A stretch of DNA of 64,000 bases. It comes from Stachybotrys elegans. Its lineage: Eukaryota; Ascomycota; Sordariomycetes; Hypocreales; Stachybotryaceae. Both the position numbers and the translations under genes were made by a program. Every line of letters starts with the position of its first letter. Position 1 is the stretch's first letter. The stretch is taken from the NCBI GenBank assembly GCA_020746835.1, contig JAGPNK010000003.1, positions 372,001-436,000 on the forward strand. Reading direction: 5' to 3'. Under the pieces are notes generated by a model, which was not told where the DNA came from, did no database searches, and saw only the letters and a program-made list of their open reading frames with translations. Of this stretch, positions 1 to 11,218 are shown in pieces.

Positions 1-538
1 GTCGGGGATTGGTTCAGTTTGGAATACACAGGGACTGGACAGTGGACTCCAATTCCTAGCTCTAGGAGATGTGCTTTTGGTGGCTATATTGGTTCATCGG
101 GGGCAATCATGCCGAGATTCTCTTTCAGCTTGTATTATTGCCTTTTCTGGTCGAGATTTCATGCCAAATGAAGGCCTTGTTTTGATGTTGCAAAAGAGAT
201 ATACCTTCGCAAACATTGAACAGGAATTCTAAAGCAGGAATACAACCTGTCGTCGGCTCCGTTTGGTATTAAAAGCTCGAAATCCCGGGTAATGAGATGG
301 CTTATTACGCTCCTATTACTCCATCTACTTCATCATGTGCTACCACGTGACGTGCAGTGAGGCTCAAGAGCCTTAGGTAGTGACATACATCAGCTGCGGC
401 TGAAGCCACGTCATCTTGTCCCTCGATCATCTATTTATTCCATTGCATTGCCCTCTGGTTCTATTTCATTCCCCGTTGCCCGACTTTCTCGTACTTTGTT
501 TAGCAAACATCGGCTCCTCGTGTGACTGGATAGTTACG
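1..538. other. Gene-free left flank and promoter of the HET gene
   Basis: No coding region is supported here. The sequence is mixed and moderately AT-rich, and it presumably holds the promoter and 5' leader of the HET gene that starts at 539. An open frame continues upstream of 539 to a TTG near 416, but it has no ATG and no family similarity, so I treat it as leader. Confidence 0.5.
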
Positions 539-2560
539 ATGTCTTCATATACCTACGAGCCTCTTTGTCGGGACAAGCAAGAGATTCGACTCATGAGTTT
601 ATTACCAGCCTTGGACACCCCGCAAGATGAGGCAAGCATGGCACCAACGAGCCGAGCCGAAGCATCCACAATTAGAGCCTCCATTCATAAAGCAGATCTT
701 ACAGAAGACCTAGTCTTCTTGGCTTTATCCTATGTCTGGGGAAGTGAAAACAACAGGTCTACAATTCAGGTCGACGGCTTCTCCCTGCCAATCACGCAAA
801 ATCTTCTGTCCGCTCTCAAGCATATCCAAGACAGCACCGAGCCGGTAACGCTGTGGATAGACGCCATCTGTATCAACCAGTCTGACAAGGAAGAGAAGTC
901 ATGGCAGGTTCAAAATATGAAACAGATATACAAGAAGGCAAGAGGCACCATTGTCTGGCTCGGGGAGGACATTGACGGCGCTGGACACGTCATGGCGGGT
1001 TTCTCCAATCCCTCCCTGCTTCTTCAGTCATTGCTTGATTTCGACAAATTGATCCAACAGTACGACGTCTCATCACCGCATGATGCATCCAAGGCTCTAC
1101 AGAGTCTGCTCAACCGTGGATACTTCTTTCGGATCTGGTGCCTCCAGGAGTTTTGCGTATCAGACAACGTGACCATGGTATGCGGTGACCACCGTGTGGC
1201 TCTGGATTCCTTCTACGAAATCGCCAATATTATGAAAGGGTGCATCTATACGCGGGTTTGCACTGCTTTGGGTACGCAGGAATTTCCCATGGCTGAGAGT
1301 GCCACGAGGCTGTTTGCATCGCAATTGGGGCCCGATGGCGCAAACAGAATGTTTAATCAGAGGCAACAGCTGCGACGAAGCTCACGTGAAAGTCATGTTG
1401 GGAATAATGGAGGGGCATCAACGCTTCTACACCTGCTCGTCTCTGCCTTTACACATATCGGGAACGATGTGACTCTTCGGTCGACAGACCCGAGAGACCT
1501 CGTATATGGTTTGCTCGGGTTGGCTAGCGATACCGACCAACTCTGCATCCGTCCGGACTACAAAAAGTCTTGTGAGGAAGTGTTTATCGAAACCTGGTCG
1601 GCTATCCTAGCAAAGAGTTCGGCAGCAGCGCTAGGGGTTTCCCAATATGGGAGACAGAGAGTTGCTGCCATTAACGAGGATGCAACGGCTCCGGGTATCG
1701 CTATATTCTCTGGCAGATTCTCTGAATATGGCCTTCCACGGCTCGACTTTACGGCGCCAGGCGGCCAGGACCTGCCATCATGGGTGCCAGATTGGCGCGT
1801 GTTGAGAGACCCATGCATTAGCTCTGATCTAATGGATAAACCATTCAATGCTTGTGGCCAGAGAAGTGAAACCAGGTGGGTTTCAACCAAGGAAGACGTG
1901 ACAATAGCCCTCAAGGGAGTTCGAGTGGACATGGTCAAAGGAGTGGGCACAACCATGTCCCTAGTGAAGGATCACATCACTCAAGGCTTCCAGCCAGCAG
2001 CCACATTTTTGACAGAGATTGCCAAATTTCTGCAGGAATCAATAAATCCGGACCGTGTTAGGCCATTTGTTTATACTGCCGCGCAGGTTGAAGAAGGGGT
2101 ATGGCGAATCCCCATCACAGATCGACAAGTCAGAGCCACAGGGCGTAATGATTATGAGCGAGCTACATCTATTAGCACTGAGGCTTACCTCTTTCTAATG
2201 CGCGTGATATCGGCATGGGACCAAGCCCAAGGATCGACAGACAGGATGGCAGTAGCAGATCTCGCTTTCATGACGGCCACGATGGAAAGGATGGGCACAT
2301 TTGGCTCTTATATGCGTCTCATGATGACGAACTGTGGCCGGAAGCCTTTTTACACAGAGAAAGGTTACGTAGGTCTCGGACCTTACGCGACGGAGGTTGG
2401 TGATGTTGTGGCCATCTTTGATGGGGCACCTATCCCATTCATCCTCCGGCCGAAGGAGGGTTTGGCATACCAACTGTTGGGTGAAGGGTATATGTATGGG
2501 CTGATGGACGGCGAGTTCATACAGGATGACACGGATGAGTGTACCTTTGTTCTTGTATGA
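539..2560 (+). CDS. HET-domain (heterokaryon incompatibility) protein
   Basis: Intronless, 673 aa from the ATG at 539. The N-terminal third is a HET domain. It shows the block LSYVWGS (about residues 61-67), the block LWIDAICINQSD that follows it, and the third block beginning RGYFFRIWCLQEF. HET proteins set off programmed cell death when genetically different hyphae fuse, and many act as partners of NLR-like sensors; the domain is distantly TIR-like. The C-terminal half has no domain I recognise and is typical of stand-alone HET proteins. The only in-frame extension upstream begins at a TTG, so the ATG at 539 is the sensible start. The family call is firm; the specific incompatibility role is unknown. 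Confidence 0.9.
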   Translation: MSSYTYEPLCRDKQEIRLMSLLPALDTPQDEASMAPTSRAEASTIRASIHKADLTEDLVFLALSYVWGSENNRSTIQVDGFSLPITQNLLSALKHIQDSTEPVTLWIDAICINQSDKEEKSWQVQNMKQIYKKARGTIVWLGEDIDGAGHVMAGFSNPSLLLQSLLDFDKLIQQYDVSSPHDASKALQSLLNRGYFFRIWCLQEFCVSDNVTMVCGDHRVALDSFYEIANIMKGCIYTRVCTALGTQEFPMAESATRLFASQLGPDGANRMFNQRQQLRRSSRESHVGNNGGASTLLHLLVSAFTHIGNDVTLRSTDPRDLVYGLLGLASDTDQLCIRPDYKKSCEEVFIETWSAILAKSSAAALGVSQYGRQRVAAINEDATAPGIAIFSGRFSEYGLPRLDFTAPGGQDLPSWVPDWRVLRDPCISSDLMDKPFNACGQRSETRWVSTKEDVTIALKGVRVDMVKGVGTTMSLVKDHITQGFQPAATFLTEIAKFLQESINPDRVRPFVYTAAQVEEGVWRIPITDRQVRATGRNDYERATSISTEAYLFLMRVISAWDQAQGSTDRMAVADLAFMTATMERMGTFGSYMRLMMTNCGRKPFYTEKGYVGLGPYATEVGDVVAIFDGAPIPFILRPKEGLAYQLLGEGYMYGLMDGEFIQDDTDECTFVLV

Positions 2561-3326
2561 GCGAGCACAGCGTCGGACAAGACGAGAGCGCCGAATAAGA
2601 TAGCGATGGCCGATTACAGGGGATTTTAACTAGTGTGGTTTTCTCACGACCCGAGTTCAATCTGTCTCGATGCAGTGTATCAAACCCAACTCAGTAAAAT
2701 ATTCTTTACACGGGTTGTCTGTAGTTCGTCGGCCTGTCGAGTCTTTTTGTTGAACATTTACCGAATGGCTGGATGTAAATATGGGTTGAGATTCAAATAC
2801 ATTATGTCGGCAAAGACTTCCTTGATGGAATTAATAGACGCTTGAATAGCTGCTGCCTCGGAGTCCTTGGAGTCCTTGCATATGTCTGGAATCTTGTTCA
2901 GACGAGAGATGAGCCTGGCCATGGGATGTATGTAAGATATCTTGACCATGAAATTCCGTATCGAGTTTGCCAGTCAGCCTTATTCCTATTTAATAACTGA
3001 TCTTGTACTAATACACACTTATTGGGGTAAATAAAGGGGGCATGTAAGTAAGCTGCCGAGATTTTTGGGTTTCCAGCTCGACCGCTTACTATCCCAACCG
3101 TACTTGATGCTTTGCATGAGGCTTGATCCTTTCTATCAAGGCAACTCAATTCATACAGCCAGAACTAAGACACCACGGTTACACGCAAAACAAATTTAAT
3201 TCTTCCATATTTACTCCAACCTTCATTGTTTGACACTGTTCTTTGGTCCTGCGGGTAGCAAGGCCACTATTGTTCGCATATACTATCGTTCCTTTTTCCA
3301 CACTGGACACACCTACTACATCATAT
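2561..3326. other. Intergenic, no gene seen
   Basis: AT-rich spacer between the converging HET gene and the GH5 gene. Only short chance open frames are present. It should hold both 3' untranslated regions. Confidence 0.5.
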
Positions 3327-4809
3327 TTACTCCAAGTCTCGACATACCGACGAGTTGGCAACCTCGTCCAGGTTCCTCGAAATGACACCCGCAGCAACAG
3401 AATCTAACAACAGTCAGCCATCACGATCCTCTACCCGCCATAATTATGCGTATATTACTCACCTCGGTATGACCAACGATACTGTCCACCATGGTGGGCA
3501 GCAACATCTAACAACACAGTCAGCCATCATCGTCATTCTCTACCCACAATAAGTATGCGCATATTACTCACCTTCGGATGTCCAACCATACACTCCCTGG
3601 TTGACCTTCCAGGTCCAAAATAGCCAGCCCAAACCCTTCTCGTACGTTTGCACCTGCGCGGCGAACCACTGCCGGTAAAAGTCTTGCTGCGTGTTGGGAT
3701 CCCAGTCGGGCGTGTCTTGCACCTCGTCGGCCACGGCGATGCTCCACTCGCCGACAATCGTGGGCGTCTCGGCGTTGCGGTCGTCGTAGCACGATGTGTA
3801 GATGTACCCCTCGTGGCTCAGGGGAACATCCCCATCCCACCTGAGGTAGCGGTGGTCGTCAAAGGCAAGGCTCGTGGCATCGCCAAGAAACTCGGTTGGG
3901 TCTCCCGTACCCCAGTTGCTGCTCATCATCATCACGTGGAGCTCGTCGTTGCTGGCAACACCAAGTGACTTCTCGACTTCTCGGATGCCCTAACAAAGTC
4001 AGTAGGCTCACACACCGGCTTAGGGGTTACGAGATGTGCGCACATTGTAGGCGTTTACATAGAATGTGCTGCGTAGCGAATCAACGGCTTGGCCCCATCC
4101 GAAAGGCTCGTTGAGGAGCTGGATCATGCCGACATTTCGATACTCGTGCGTCGTGTGGACTATCTCAGTCATCCAACTTAGCCATTCAACGGCGCGGCCG
4201 TAGTTGTAATCGTTGTAGAAGCCAACCCATTCGACGATCTGACCAGTAAAGGGCTGCCAGGGCTCTTGGGCACCAGGGCCTCCATGAAGACTGACATATC
4301 AGTACAGCACGACAATAGAACAGGTATCCCGTCACTCACTCAAGAATGATGTATAAGCCACGGTCGCTTGCCAGCCCTACAAAACGCGTAAGAAATTCCA
4401 GGCCGCCCTATAAAGTCAGCCGTGAGCCTCGACAATATGGCTGTAGACATACCCTGGGAAAGTGCTCAGAGGAATCGACCAGGTCCTCTTTTAACCAGTA
4501 CCCCAGTGGAATTCGAATCGTATTCAGTCCAAAGCTCACCATCTCGTCCAGATCGTCCGCATTGATCCAGTTCTCCCAGTGCTCGCGAAAGGCAGCGTCG
4601 GAACGGTCCTGTCCCGTGTTCATGACGCAGTCAAACTCCGATTGCTGTCCCTCGCAGCCAATGTCGGCCCATTCCTGCCAGTCCATCCACGGCTCAAAGA
4701 CAAACAGGCCGCCAATACCGACACCGCGAATCTTGTCATTGGCGGGCAGCCAGGCGTGCGCAGAGTATGCAAGGGCCGCAGCGGCCACGGCTGGTTTGAG
4801 CAAGAGCAT
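3327..4809 (-). CDS. GH5 endo-beta-1,6-glucanase, secreted, with a duplicated exon-intron segment
   Basis: Six exons on the minus strand: 4809-4453, 4407-4340, 4290-4044, 3989-3572, 3507-3463 and 3403-3327. They join in frame to 403 aa, the usual size for fungal endo-1,6-glucanases (neg1/BGN16 type). A signal peptide ([19 protein letters not shown]) leads. The catalytic acid/base lies in [10 protein letters not shown], and a TPTIVGEWS block carries the nucleophile. The C-terminus [15 protein letters not shown] is family-typical. The enzyme would cut 1,6-beta-glucan in cell walls, its own or those of other fungi. Exon 5 is only 45 bp and lies between two near-identical introns. It arose by tandem duplication of about 109 bp and inserts about 15 residues just before the canonical C-terminal block. 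Both flanking introns are phase 1, so skipping exon 5 keeps the frame. Confidence 0.9.
3404..3571 (-). repeat. Tandem-duplicated intron plus exon edge inside the GH5 gene
   Basis: Introns 3571-3508 (64 bp) and 3462-3404 (59 bp) share their donor GTGAGTAATAT, the internal GGGTAGAG, and the branch-to-acceptor stretch GATGGCTGACTG..TTGTTAG. The exon ends before them also match (TAT.GTTGG.CAT.CCGA.G), and so do the exon starts after them (GTTGCTGC). The period is 109 bp, so this is a segmental tandem duplication and not just two similar introns. Confidence 0.85.
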
Positions 4810-4815
4810 GGTGAT

Positions 4816-4931
4816 GATGTTCGGGACAAAAAGGTACAGTAGCGAGGTGAAGTAGACACGACAAGAGGAGCGGGATGTCCGGGACAAGAAGGTACGGTAG
4901 CGAGGTGAAGTAGACACGACAAGAGGAGCGG
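4816..4931. repeat. 58-bp tandem duplication in the GH5 5' leader
   Basis: Copy 1 (4816-4873) and copy 2 (4874-4931) are nearly identical. Both contain GGTGAAGTAGACACGACAAG followed by AGGAGCGG, with only a few mismatches. The block ends a few bases from the GH5 start codon at 4809, so it lies in the transcribed leader or core promoter. Confidence 0.9.
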
Positions 4932-5406
4932 CGTCTGTGCATTTTATATTGACTGATTGGATCCTACCTCACGAGGCCGAATATCGCAACTCATCCTAAT
5001 ACCAATGTAGGCCAGCGCTCAATGCGGCTCGACATCGGGCCTACCTCCGCATGCAGTTGCACGCGTAATGGCTATTCTCGGCGAGCATCGCCTCACTATG
5101 ACACATGAAGAATGAGCTCGCGCGTGTCGGGGATAGGATAGCTCCTGGTCGATGTCTTAAGTCGTGTTTGCAAACATCTCCACTAAGACAAATGCTCCTA
5201 TTGTTTCAAATACCCTATTGGACGGAAGCGGCAAAAGAATTGAAACGGCTAGTTTTCAGCTCGGCAGTAATCAAGTAGTCCATGTCATGTCTTAGTCTCT
5301 ATTCAGCCTGAAATAATATGTAGAGACCAAACGCCATGCCCGCCACGGTTTTCTAAGTGCATGCCATCTGGCCATGGAATAAGTTCCCGACTTGTGTCCT
5401 CTCAGC
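4932..5406. other. Intergenic, GH5 promoter side
   Basis: No gene seen. It lies between the 5' end of the GH5 gene and the 3' end of the DUF3632-like gene, both on the minus strand, so it should hold the GH5 promoter. Confidence 0.45.
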
Positions 5407-6310
5407 TCAACCGTTGCGCTCCGTTGCAGCCTCCCAATCGATAGATGTTATGATACTGTCGAGCTTCAAGATGGCTCCCTCCAGCCGTTCTGGCGTGACC
5501 TCGTCAAGCTTATAGCGTTGCCAGTTTTCCTTGATGTCCACGAGACGTCTTTTCCAGAATTCCAGTCGCTTCTTTCCAAAGAGAGGGATGTCAGAGTCTC
5601 TGACTAGTCTTCCGAGCCAGAACATTCTCTTGGAGTCTTCGTCCAGGTCCACTGGGGGGTTCTTGAAGTAGGTGTCACACCAGCACTCTCCGCAACGAGT
5701 GATGAATTCAGTGGCTCCGTAGAGTCTAGTCTCCATGAGGGGGCCGTTGACATCAGGCTCTTCCAGAGCTCGCCGGCATTCCCAGATGCCGTACATTGTC
5801 CCTCGGCCCACAAACGAGATGCGGGAGTAGAAGGAAGTCATGCACTTCCATCTGGAGACTACCTCCTCAACCTTCCACCCGTTGCGCCTGAATTCATCCG
5901 GGTAGAACTCATAGTCCTCGGTCCAATCTGGTGGGATGACGCCATTAGTATGTGAAGAGCATTCTCCGTTGACAAGAGCCCCTACCATTGAGGAAGTCCC
6001 TCATGAATATGCCGAAATATGGCAGGTCTTCAAAGCGATTATCCTGGAACGGAGTCTCTCTGTCAGTGCCACGAAGGAAAAGATAGGACGATGGCACTGG
6101 TGTGGCTTACGGAGTCCGGCCCGTCGAACTTGTGAAGGTTTTCGATGACTTGCACCAAGGTGTCTTGGAAGTGGTGATTTGGCGGGAAATAGGTGGTACA
6201 GCTAGCGACAACCATATTGAAACAGCTAAAGTGATTGACGACTGCCTCTGTCGCATCCGAAGGTAGCTCTATGGTCGTCGGGCCGCTGTCTTTATCGTGT
6301 GAGATAAAAG
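5407..6310 (-). CDS. DUF3632-like protein, 5' end unresolved
   Basis: Three exons can be joined in frame on the minus strand: about 6310-6111, 6043-5986 and 5927-5407. The visible chain includes TLVQVIENLHKFDGPDS and LPYFGIFMRDFLN, which resemble the fungal DUF3632 family. The C-terminal part is mixed-charge helical (for example GRLVRDSDIPLFGKKRL). Function is unknown; these proteins are predicted cytosolic. The first exon appears to begin at an acceptor AG near 6311, so at least one upstream exon is missing from my model. The first in-frame ATG is at 6215, and a shorter protein starting there is the alternative. The family name rests on remembered motifs and is moderate. Confidence 0.55.
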
Positions 6311-8172
6311 CTAAGGCAAGAGGTCAGGGGGCTGTTGGTTGTTGGTTGCTTTCCTCGCAGCCTAAATCCATAGCCGGTCCTCAAGCAGCGAGGTCCATAA
6401 TAATTGAGGCTGTAAATTGGTTGTTTCGACCCAGACCTCCAGATTTGGGACTGAGGCCACCCTACCGATTCCTCATACGTAAGTCGTATCACAACTTCTT
6501 GAATCAATTACTGACCCGGTACCTGGGTAGTACGCCTTTGGAGAACCCAGCGGAGTTGGATCTTCTAGCAAAACATGGATGTATGCAGATGAAGCAAGAG
6601 AGCAAGTCCGCGGTGCACCACCACCGGTACCCCCCGGATCAAATTTGAGATACCCCGGCAGATTTTCCAACCTCGAGAACTATTCCTTTCAGAGCCAGCC
6701 ACCTTATACGCATGTCCCCTTGGTGCCTGGCCAGCGGGAGACGTGGAAATCCCACGAGCCTGTTGGGACTTGGCGCGCAACCTACAACAATAATGACCGG
6801 TCTACCTTCGATGTCAGGTACCACGACTCAACAAAGCCAATTCCCTCTGGTGCTCGGGAAAGGCCCTTCACTATGGGCACGTACCACGCTAGGAACCCGA
6901 GCAGCTCCAGAAGGGCGAAATAGTCGCCGGCAAGCAACTTCAAAAGCGAACTTCACTAGCAAGTCACCCTGAGACGGCTGTCGCTCGTGGATTTCTTTTG
7001 TATTATCTGTGGAATCCTTCATGTCATTACCTCATTGTATAGCCCCAGTATTCTTTCCTATTGTCCTACAGCCATTCCATTCATTTCCATATTCATATTT
7101 TGTTATGTATCATTTCTCATGTTTCCTCGCTTACCTATCCATTTTCATGTCTTTGGCCTTACTATCATATATTACAAACAGATATAGATTTCTGCGAAAG
7201 GTCCTAGGCCGTTATTGAGCACTGAGATTGGTTACATAGAGCTGGATAGACACTTCTTTTGTTTTTCGGCAAGTCTCATGCTCTAGCCGTGTTTCGTCTT
7301 TCCGCGGTATGTGAGGATATAGATGTTTCTTTGGTTACAAAATTCCAAAATCACTCACCCTTAATATATGCGAAAGTCGCTTGATAGAAGTAGACAGTCG
7401 GTTGTTGATCTTTTGTCTCTTGCCAGGTCCATAGCCCTCTTGCCTTTTCGAAATACTCTGCTATTTTTTGGTGATTTGTTTCCCAAATGTGCCGGCTACT
7501 TCATAATTGTACCCATGTGTTTCTAGATCACTCTAGATTGGACAGAAATAGCATGTGCGTCGCCTCCTCTTCTTGGCAATTCAGTGTTGATTACCAGTAC
7601 GGGAAGCTCTGCGTGAAGCCGGAACTGAGCTGAGTCACAGCATTCCTGGCCTTACTCTGGCCGAAAGCGGCAAGTTCTGGTTTGGGGTGATAATGCATAA
7701 GGAACTCACGTGCACTCTGTACCAGGTCTACAGTCATAATGAAGCAAAATGATAGAGCAGGTGCATGCAGTGAGGAAAAAAGAAGGATAGTGTATGCGAA
7801 AAACGACAGTTGCCCTGTTGCCCACAGGATCAAGAACAGAGTTGAACAATGAAGGAACTGCCAGACTGTGTGAACCAATAATTTGTCTTAAAGTTAGAAT
7901 TACCAATCAGAATAGATCCAGGGAATGTCTAACAAGGAATTTTGATTCACCACTATGCACTTCTTTCCCAATGTCTAGCTGCTAAATTTGTTGATGCAGA
8001 TGGGCGTAAGCCCCTATTTGTACATTTGTTCTGTCCCACATTCCAACAGTACGAGGCACGTAGAAAGTTTGTAGATTAGGTGAAATGTCGAGGTCCTGAT
8101 TGTATGATCATGCTGACCAAGCATCTTTCCCAACGTAGTCTTTCCTGACTTTCTTCGGATCCAGACTTAGCC
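6311..8172. other. Long gene-poor stretch
   Basis: No gene I can support. A 114-codon open frame at 6579-6923 (plus) is proline- and arginine-rich with no recognised domain; an ATG-started 48-residue tail near 7591-7734 (minus) is similar. Both could be chance or exon pieces. From about 7000 to 7560 the sequence is AT-rich. The 5' exon of the DUF3632-like gene may lie in 6320-6520. Confidence 0.4.
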
Positions 8173-8937
8173 TCAGGGTCTTGATACGAAGTCGGCCACA
8201 GCATCTTCAACAAATTGAGCGGTATCAAAAGGCTTGCTGAGCATGGGAGAATGGCTGCTTTCAACCTCCCTCGCCGTCACGTTTCCGCCCGAGACCTTTG
8301 CTAAATCGATGAAATACTGCTGGATTTGTGGCAGCAGAGCGTGGTCTTGTTTCGTCACGAGATACCAGCAAGGGACATCTTTCCAGCCCTCGTAGGAGTA
8401 CTCTCCATCTTCGGTCAGGGACTTGATAGAATGAGTCGTTAATTTCTTGACCCATGCCTCTGCTTCCTCCTCGGGAAGATCATGATAGAACATGTCCCGA
8501 GGATCAGCGACGATCTTGGCGATTCCTGCATCGAAGTCCGGCACCCACTGTCCTAGTGGCTTGCTATCTTTGGGGAAAAAGACCATGCCAGCTATGGTGA
8601 ACCCCGTAGCAATCATGGCCAGACCTATAACATAACCGGAGGAAGATTCTGCGGTGTCAGGCTTCCTGGTGAAACCTTTAATGGCACTGTTTCCGACATG
8701 GCCACCATAGGAGTGAACGACAAGTACCACGTTGTTCCCTTGCTTGGTCTCGGCTTCAATGGCCGTCTGTACTGCCTTTACATCATTCACAAAAGACGCT
8801 GACAGATCTCCGGCAGTCGATGGGAGACACACAGAAGCGCACCGGAAGCCGCGAGGTTGAAGGATAGCTATGAGCTTATCCCATGTCTCCGGGCTATGCC
8901 ACGCTCCAGGAACAAAGATCAACGAAGGTTTGGCCAT
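8173..8937 (-). CDS. Alpha/beta-hydrolase (AB_hydrolase_6-like esterase)
   Basis: Intronless, 254 aa, minus strand. The start MAKPSLIFVPGAWHSPETW is typical of small cytosolic alpha/beta hydrolases, with the oxyanion strand followed by an HS block. The nucleophile serine sits in VVHSYGGHVG (about residue 77). The acid is likely in TKQDHALLP and the catalytic His in ESSHSPMLSKP, giving a Ser-Asp-His triad in the right order. It probably hydrolyses a small ester; substrates of this fungal group are mostly unknown. It is divergent from the Zn2Cys6 gene at 9362 with about 420 bp between, so that factor could regulate it (inference only). Confidence 0.88.
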   Translation of the reverse strand: MAKPSLIFVPGAWHSPETWDKLIAILQPRGFRCASVCLPSTAGDLSASFVNDVKAVQTAIEAETKQGNNVVLVVHSYGGHVGNSAIKGFTRKPDTAESSSGYVIGLAMIATGFTIAGMVFFPKDSKPLGQWVPDFDAGIAKIVADPRDMFYHDLPEEEAEAWVKKLTTHSIKSLTEDGEYSYEGWKDVPCWYLVTKQDHALLPQIQQYFIDLAKVSGGNVTAREVESSHSPMLSKPFDTAQFVEDAVADFVSRP

Positions 8938-9361
8938 TGGGTGGATATTATCGGTGGATGTTTGATATTCTGGATTGTTCTTGATGTAATGGGAACAGAA
9001 TCGGAACGAGGGTCTTTGATGGGCAGGTAGGATGAAGTGTGAGCAGAAGCATAGTATAAACTGACTTTATCTGGAATCTTCGGACCCTTTTATACACAAT
9101 TGGTAATAATATCAACCTTGGAGCATTTCTCTCTGCGCCGATGCTTTTTCGTTCTGACTTGCACTGGGTCATGATGCCTGGCTCGACCTCAGTATAGCCT
9201 CCGTATATTATTCCATATCTGGATTAGTTTCTTGGCGCTCGTGACTCCAGGCGTCAGCAGTATCCACTTCACCCCTCCATAAAAGCGAATAAATATTCTC
9301 AACTGCAAACTACGGGGCGTCCTTGGCAGGAAACGCCGCACCACAGACCGATCAACAGACC
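8938..9361. promoter_or_regulatory. Divergent promoter, hydrolase and Zn2Cys6 gene
   Basis: A 424-bp spacer lies between start codons facing away from each other at 8937 (minus) and 9362 (plus). No individual binding site is assigned. Confidence 0.5.
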
Positions 9362-11218
9362 ATGACGAAGCGAAGGAGAAATTGGAAGGCCGGCCGCAAC
9401 ACCGGAGGTTGTCTTGGCTGCAGTCAAAGACATGTCCGCTGTGACGGAAGACAGCCTTCATGGTAAGCTCCCTAAACATCGGTTGTGGTGGATAATGAGT
9501 GATTGAGTTTCCACATCCTAACAGCCGTTGTAGCACAGCTTGTATCAAAGCGAAAGCGATTTGCCAACCTAAAAAAGAACAACTGCCTTTGAATGATAGG
9601 AGAGCAACGCGGCTTCCTGGCGAAGAGGATCCATGGTTTCTGCGTGCTTCGCCTCTCAAACAGCCGGGCCATATCATGGATCCATTTGACTGCCTACCCA
9701 TACGTATGCCCAATAGGTCAAGAGAATTGTTACACTACTGTGAGAGACACGGGTTGATATATTATCTGGGGCCACATCTAATGCTTTGCAGTTCACGGCT
9801 CGGCTGGAGAAACGATCGAGGAATGCAACTTTTGGAAAGCAAAAACAATGTAAGCAATCATTCTCGTCGAACTTCCAAATCCTTGTCGAATCCTTCCTAT
9901 TGTTCCCGAAGCGTGGCTAACGTCGTCTAGTGCGTCTTTGATGCAAGACCGGAACGCTCTTCAGCATACTCTTATAGCGGCTGGCTTGCACTACATGTGG
10001 GCAACTGGTCGCGGTCTGCAAGGGTTTCAAGAGACCTTTTGCAACAATGAGTTACAGATCATAGGCGATATAAGAATGTGGCTCACATACCCCAATATTC
10101 GTGACATGGCAACCATTGCCAGGCATATTGGCATCATGGCCCTCACCGAGGTGAGCGTCATCCTCCTTTTCTATATGCCCATCTCACATTTTTCTAGTGT
10201 TCATTAGGAAATATTGCCACGGCAGAGGTTCACCTGGAAGGCTTCAGATCTATGATCGACCAATGCTACCCAGTCAGTTATGACCTTCCTCTCCAATTAT
10301 CCCGTCAAGAGGAAGCAATCAACTGTGTATTTATTCTGTAGGTTCCACCCAAGGCTTCTAATTTATCTTCTCACTGACATTATTAGCATTCACCATATCG
10401 TTTCCAGCACCAAACGCCGAGTTGATAGCACTCAGTCGTTGAGGAAGCTTTTGGGTCATGGGCAATCCCGATCATCCTCTGAAGCCCTGATTCATCTATT
10501 ACACCAATGGCATGATGATGAAATCGGGTCATTGCCATCTTTGATACAAATATTCGTCCTCTATCCATTCTTCCTCGCCACTCCCCCAATTGGTGTAGAG
10601 TATCGCGTGGACGCAACCTCTCTTATCCAAAGCCTCAAGGAAGTAACGGCCACGGCCCAGAAAGGGAGTGTCTTGACAGGAAGCGAGGATCCACACCCCG
10701 TATTTGGCGGAGGTTACATGTCAAAGATTTCCTCAGCAATGCTTGGCTGTCATATGTCCATGCCCAGTGGCTCCCAGTCTTCCCCAACGCCGGGCTTGTG
10801 TTGCAAGAGGGAGATGGGAACATCATGGTCTGGAATTTCCGTTGCCGCAGAGCTATACATTTGCTATGTTCTGCCAATATTTGGCTCTAGCAGGCCTAAT
10901 GTCAACCCGTCTTTCAAGCGCCTGGTTTCAATATTGGTAAAGGATGTATTCGAAGAGGTTGTGGTATCAGATTTGGTGTTTTGGAAAGCATTTGTTGGTG
11001 CGTATTGCTTGGACAGATCACAGTCGGAGCAGTACGATGCACGGCTTGAAGGATATGAGCTCATCTTGAATGGATACATCAAGACCTGGAGCATTTCGAA
11101 CAATGTCGTTGATTGGGCAGAAGCCAAGAAACGACTCTCCTCGACGGCATGGCTCGGCTTGTTAGAATTGGAGGAACACGTATGGACCAAGGCAGTTCCT
11201 GAGGAATACCACTTGTAA
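9362..11218 (+). CDS. Zn2Cys6 transcription factor, middle of the model unresolved
   Basis: Exons 9362-9462, 9534-9739, 9792-9849, 9931-10150 and 10198-10272 join in frame, followed by a long 3' coding part ending at 11218. The binuclear zinc cluster is complete (CLGC..RC..PSC, then TACIKAKAIC, spacing C-x2-C-x6-C-x6-C-x2-C-x6-C). It is rebuilt only if intron 1 uses the second acceptor, TTGTAG. After it comes DPFDCLPIRMP, a block typical of fungal regulators of this type, and a C-terminal region with TSWSGISVAAELY. Between 10273 and about 10430 I found no clean splice that keeps the frame. Either an intron is unusual or the gene is damaged there. Predicted nuclear regulator; target unknown, possibly the divergent hydrolase. 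Confidence 0.8.

Noticed and set aside
3404..3571. The two similar GH5 introns as introner-like elements
   Set aside because: The exon edges on both sides are duplicated as well, so a segmental tandem duplication explains it better than intron insertion. A genome-wide search for the intron could reopen this.
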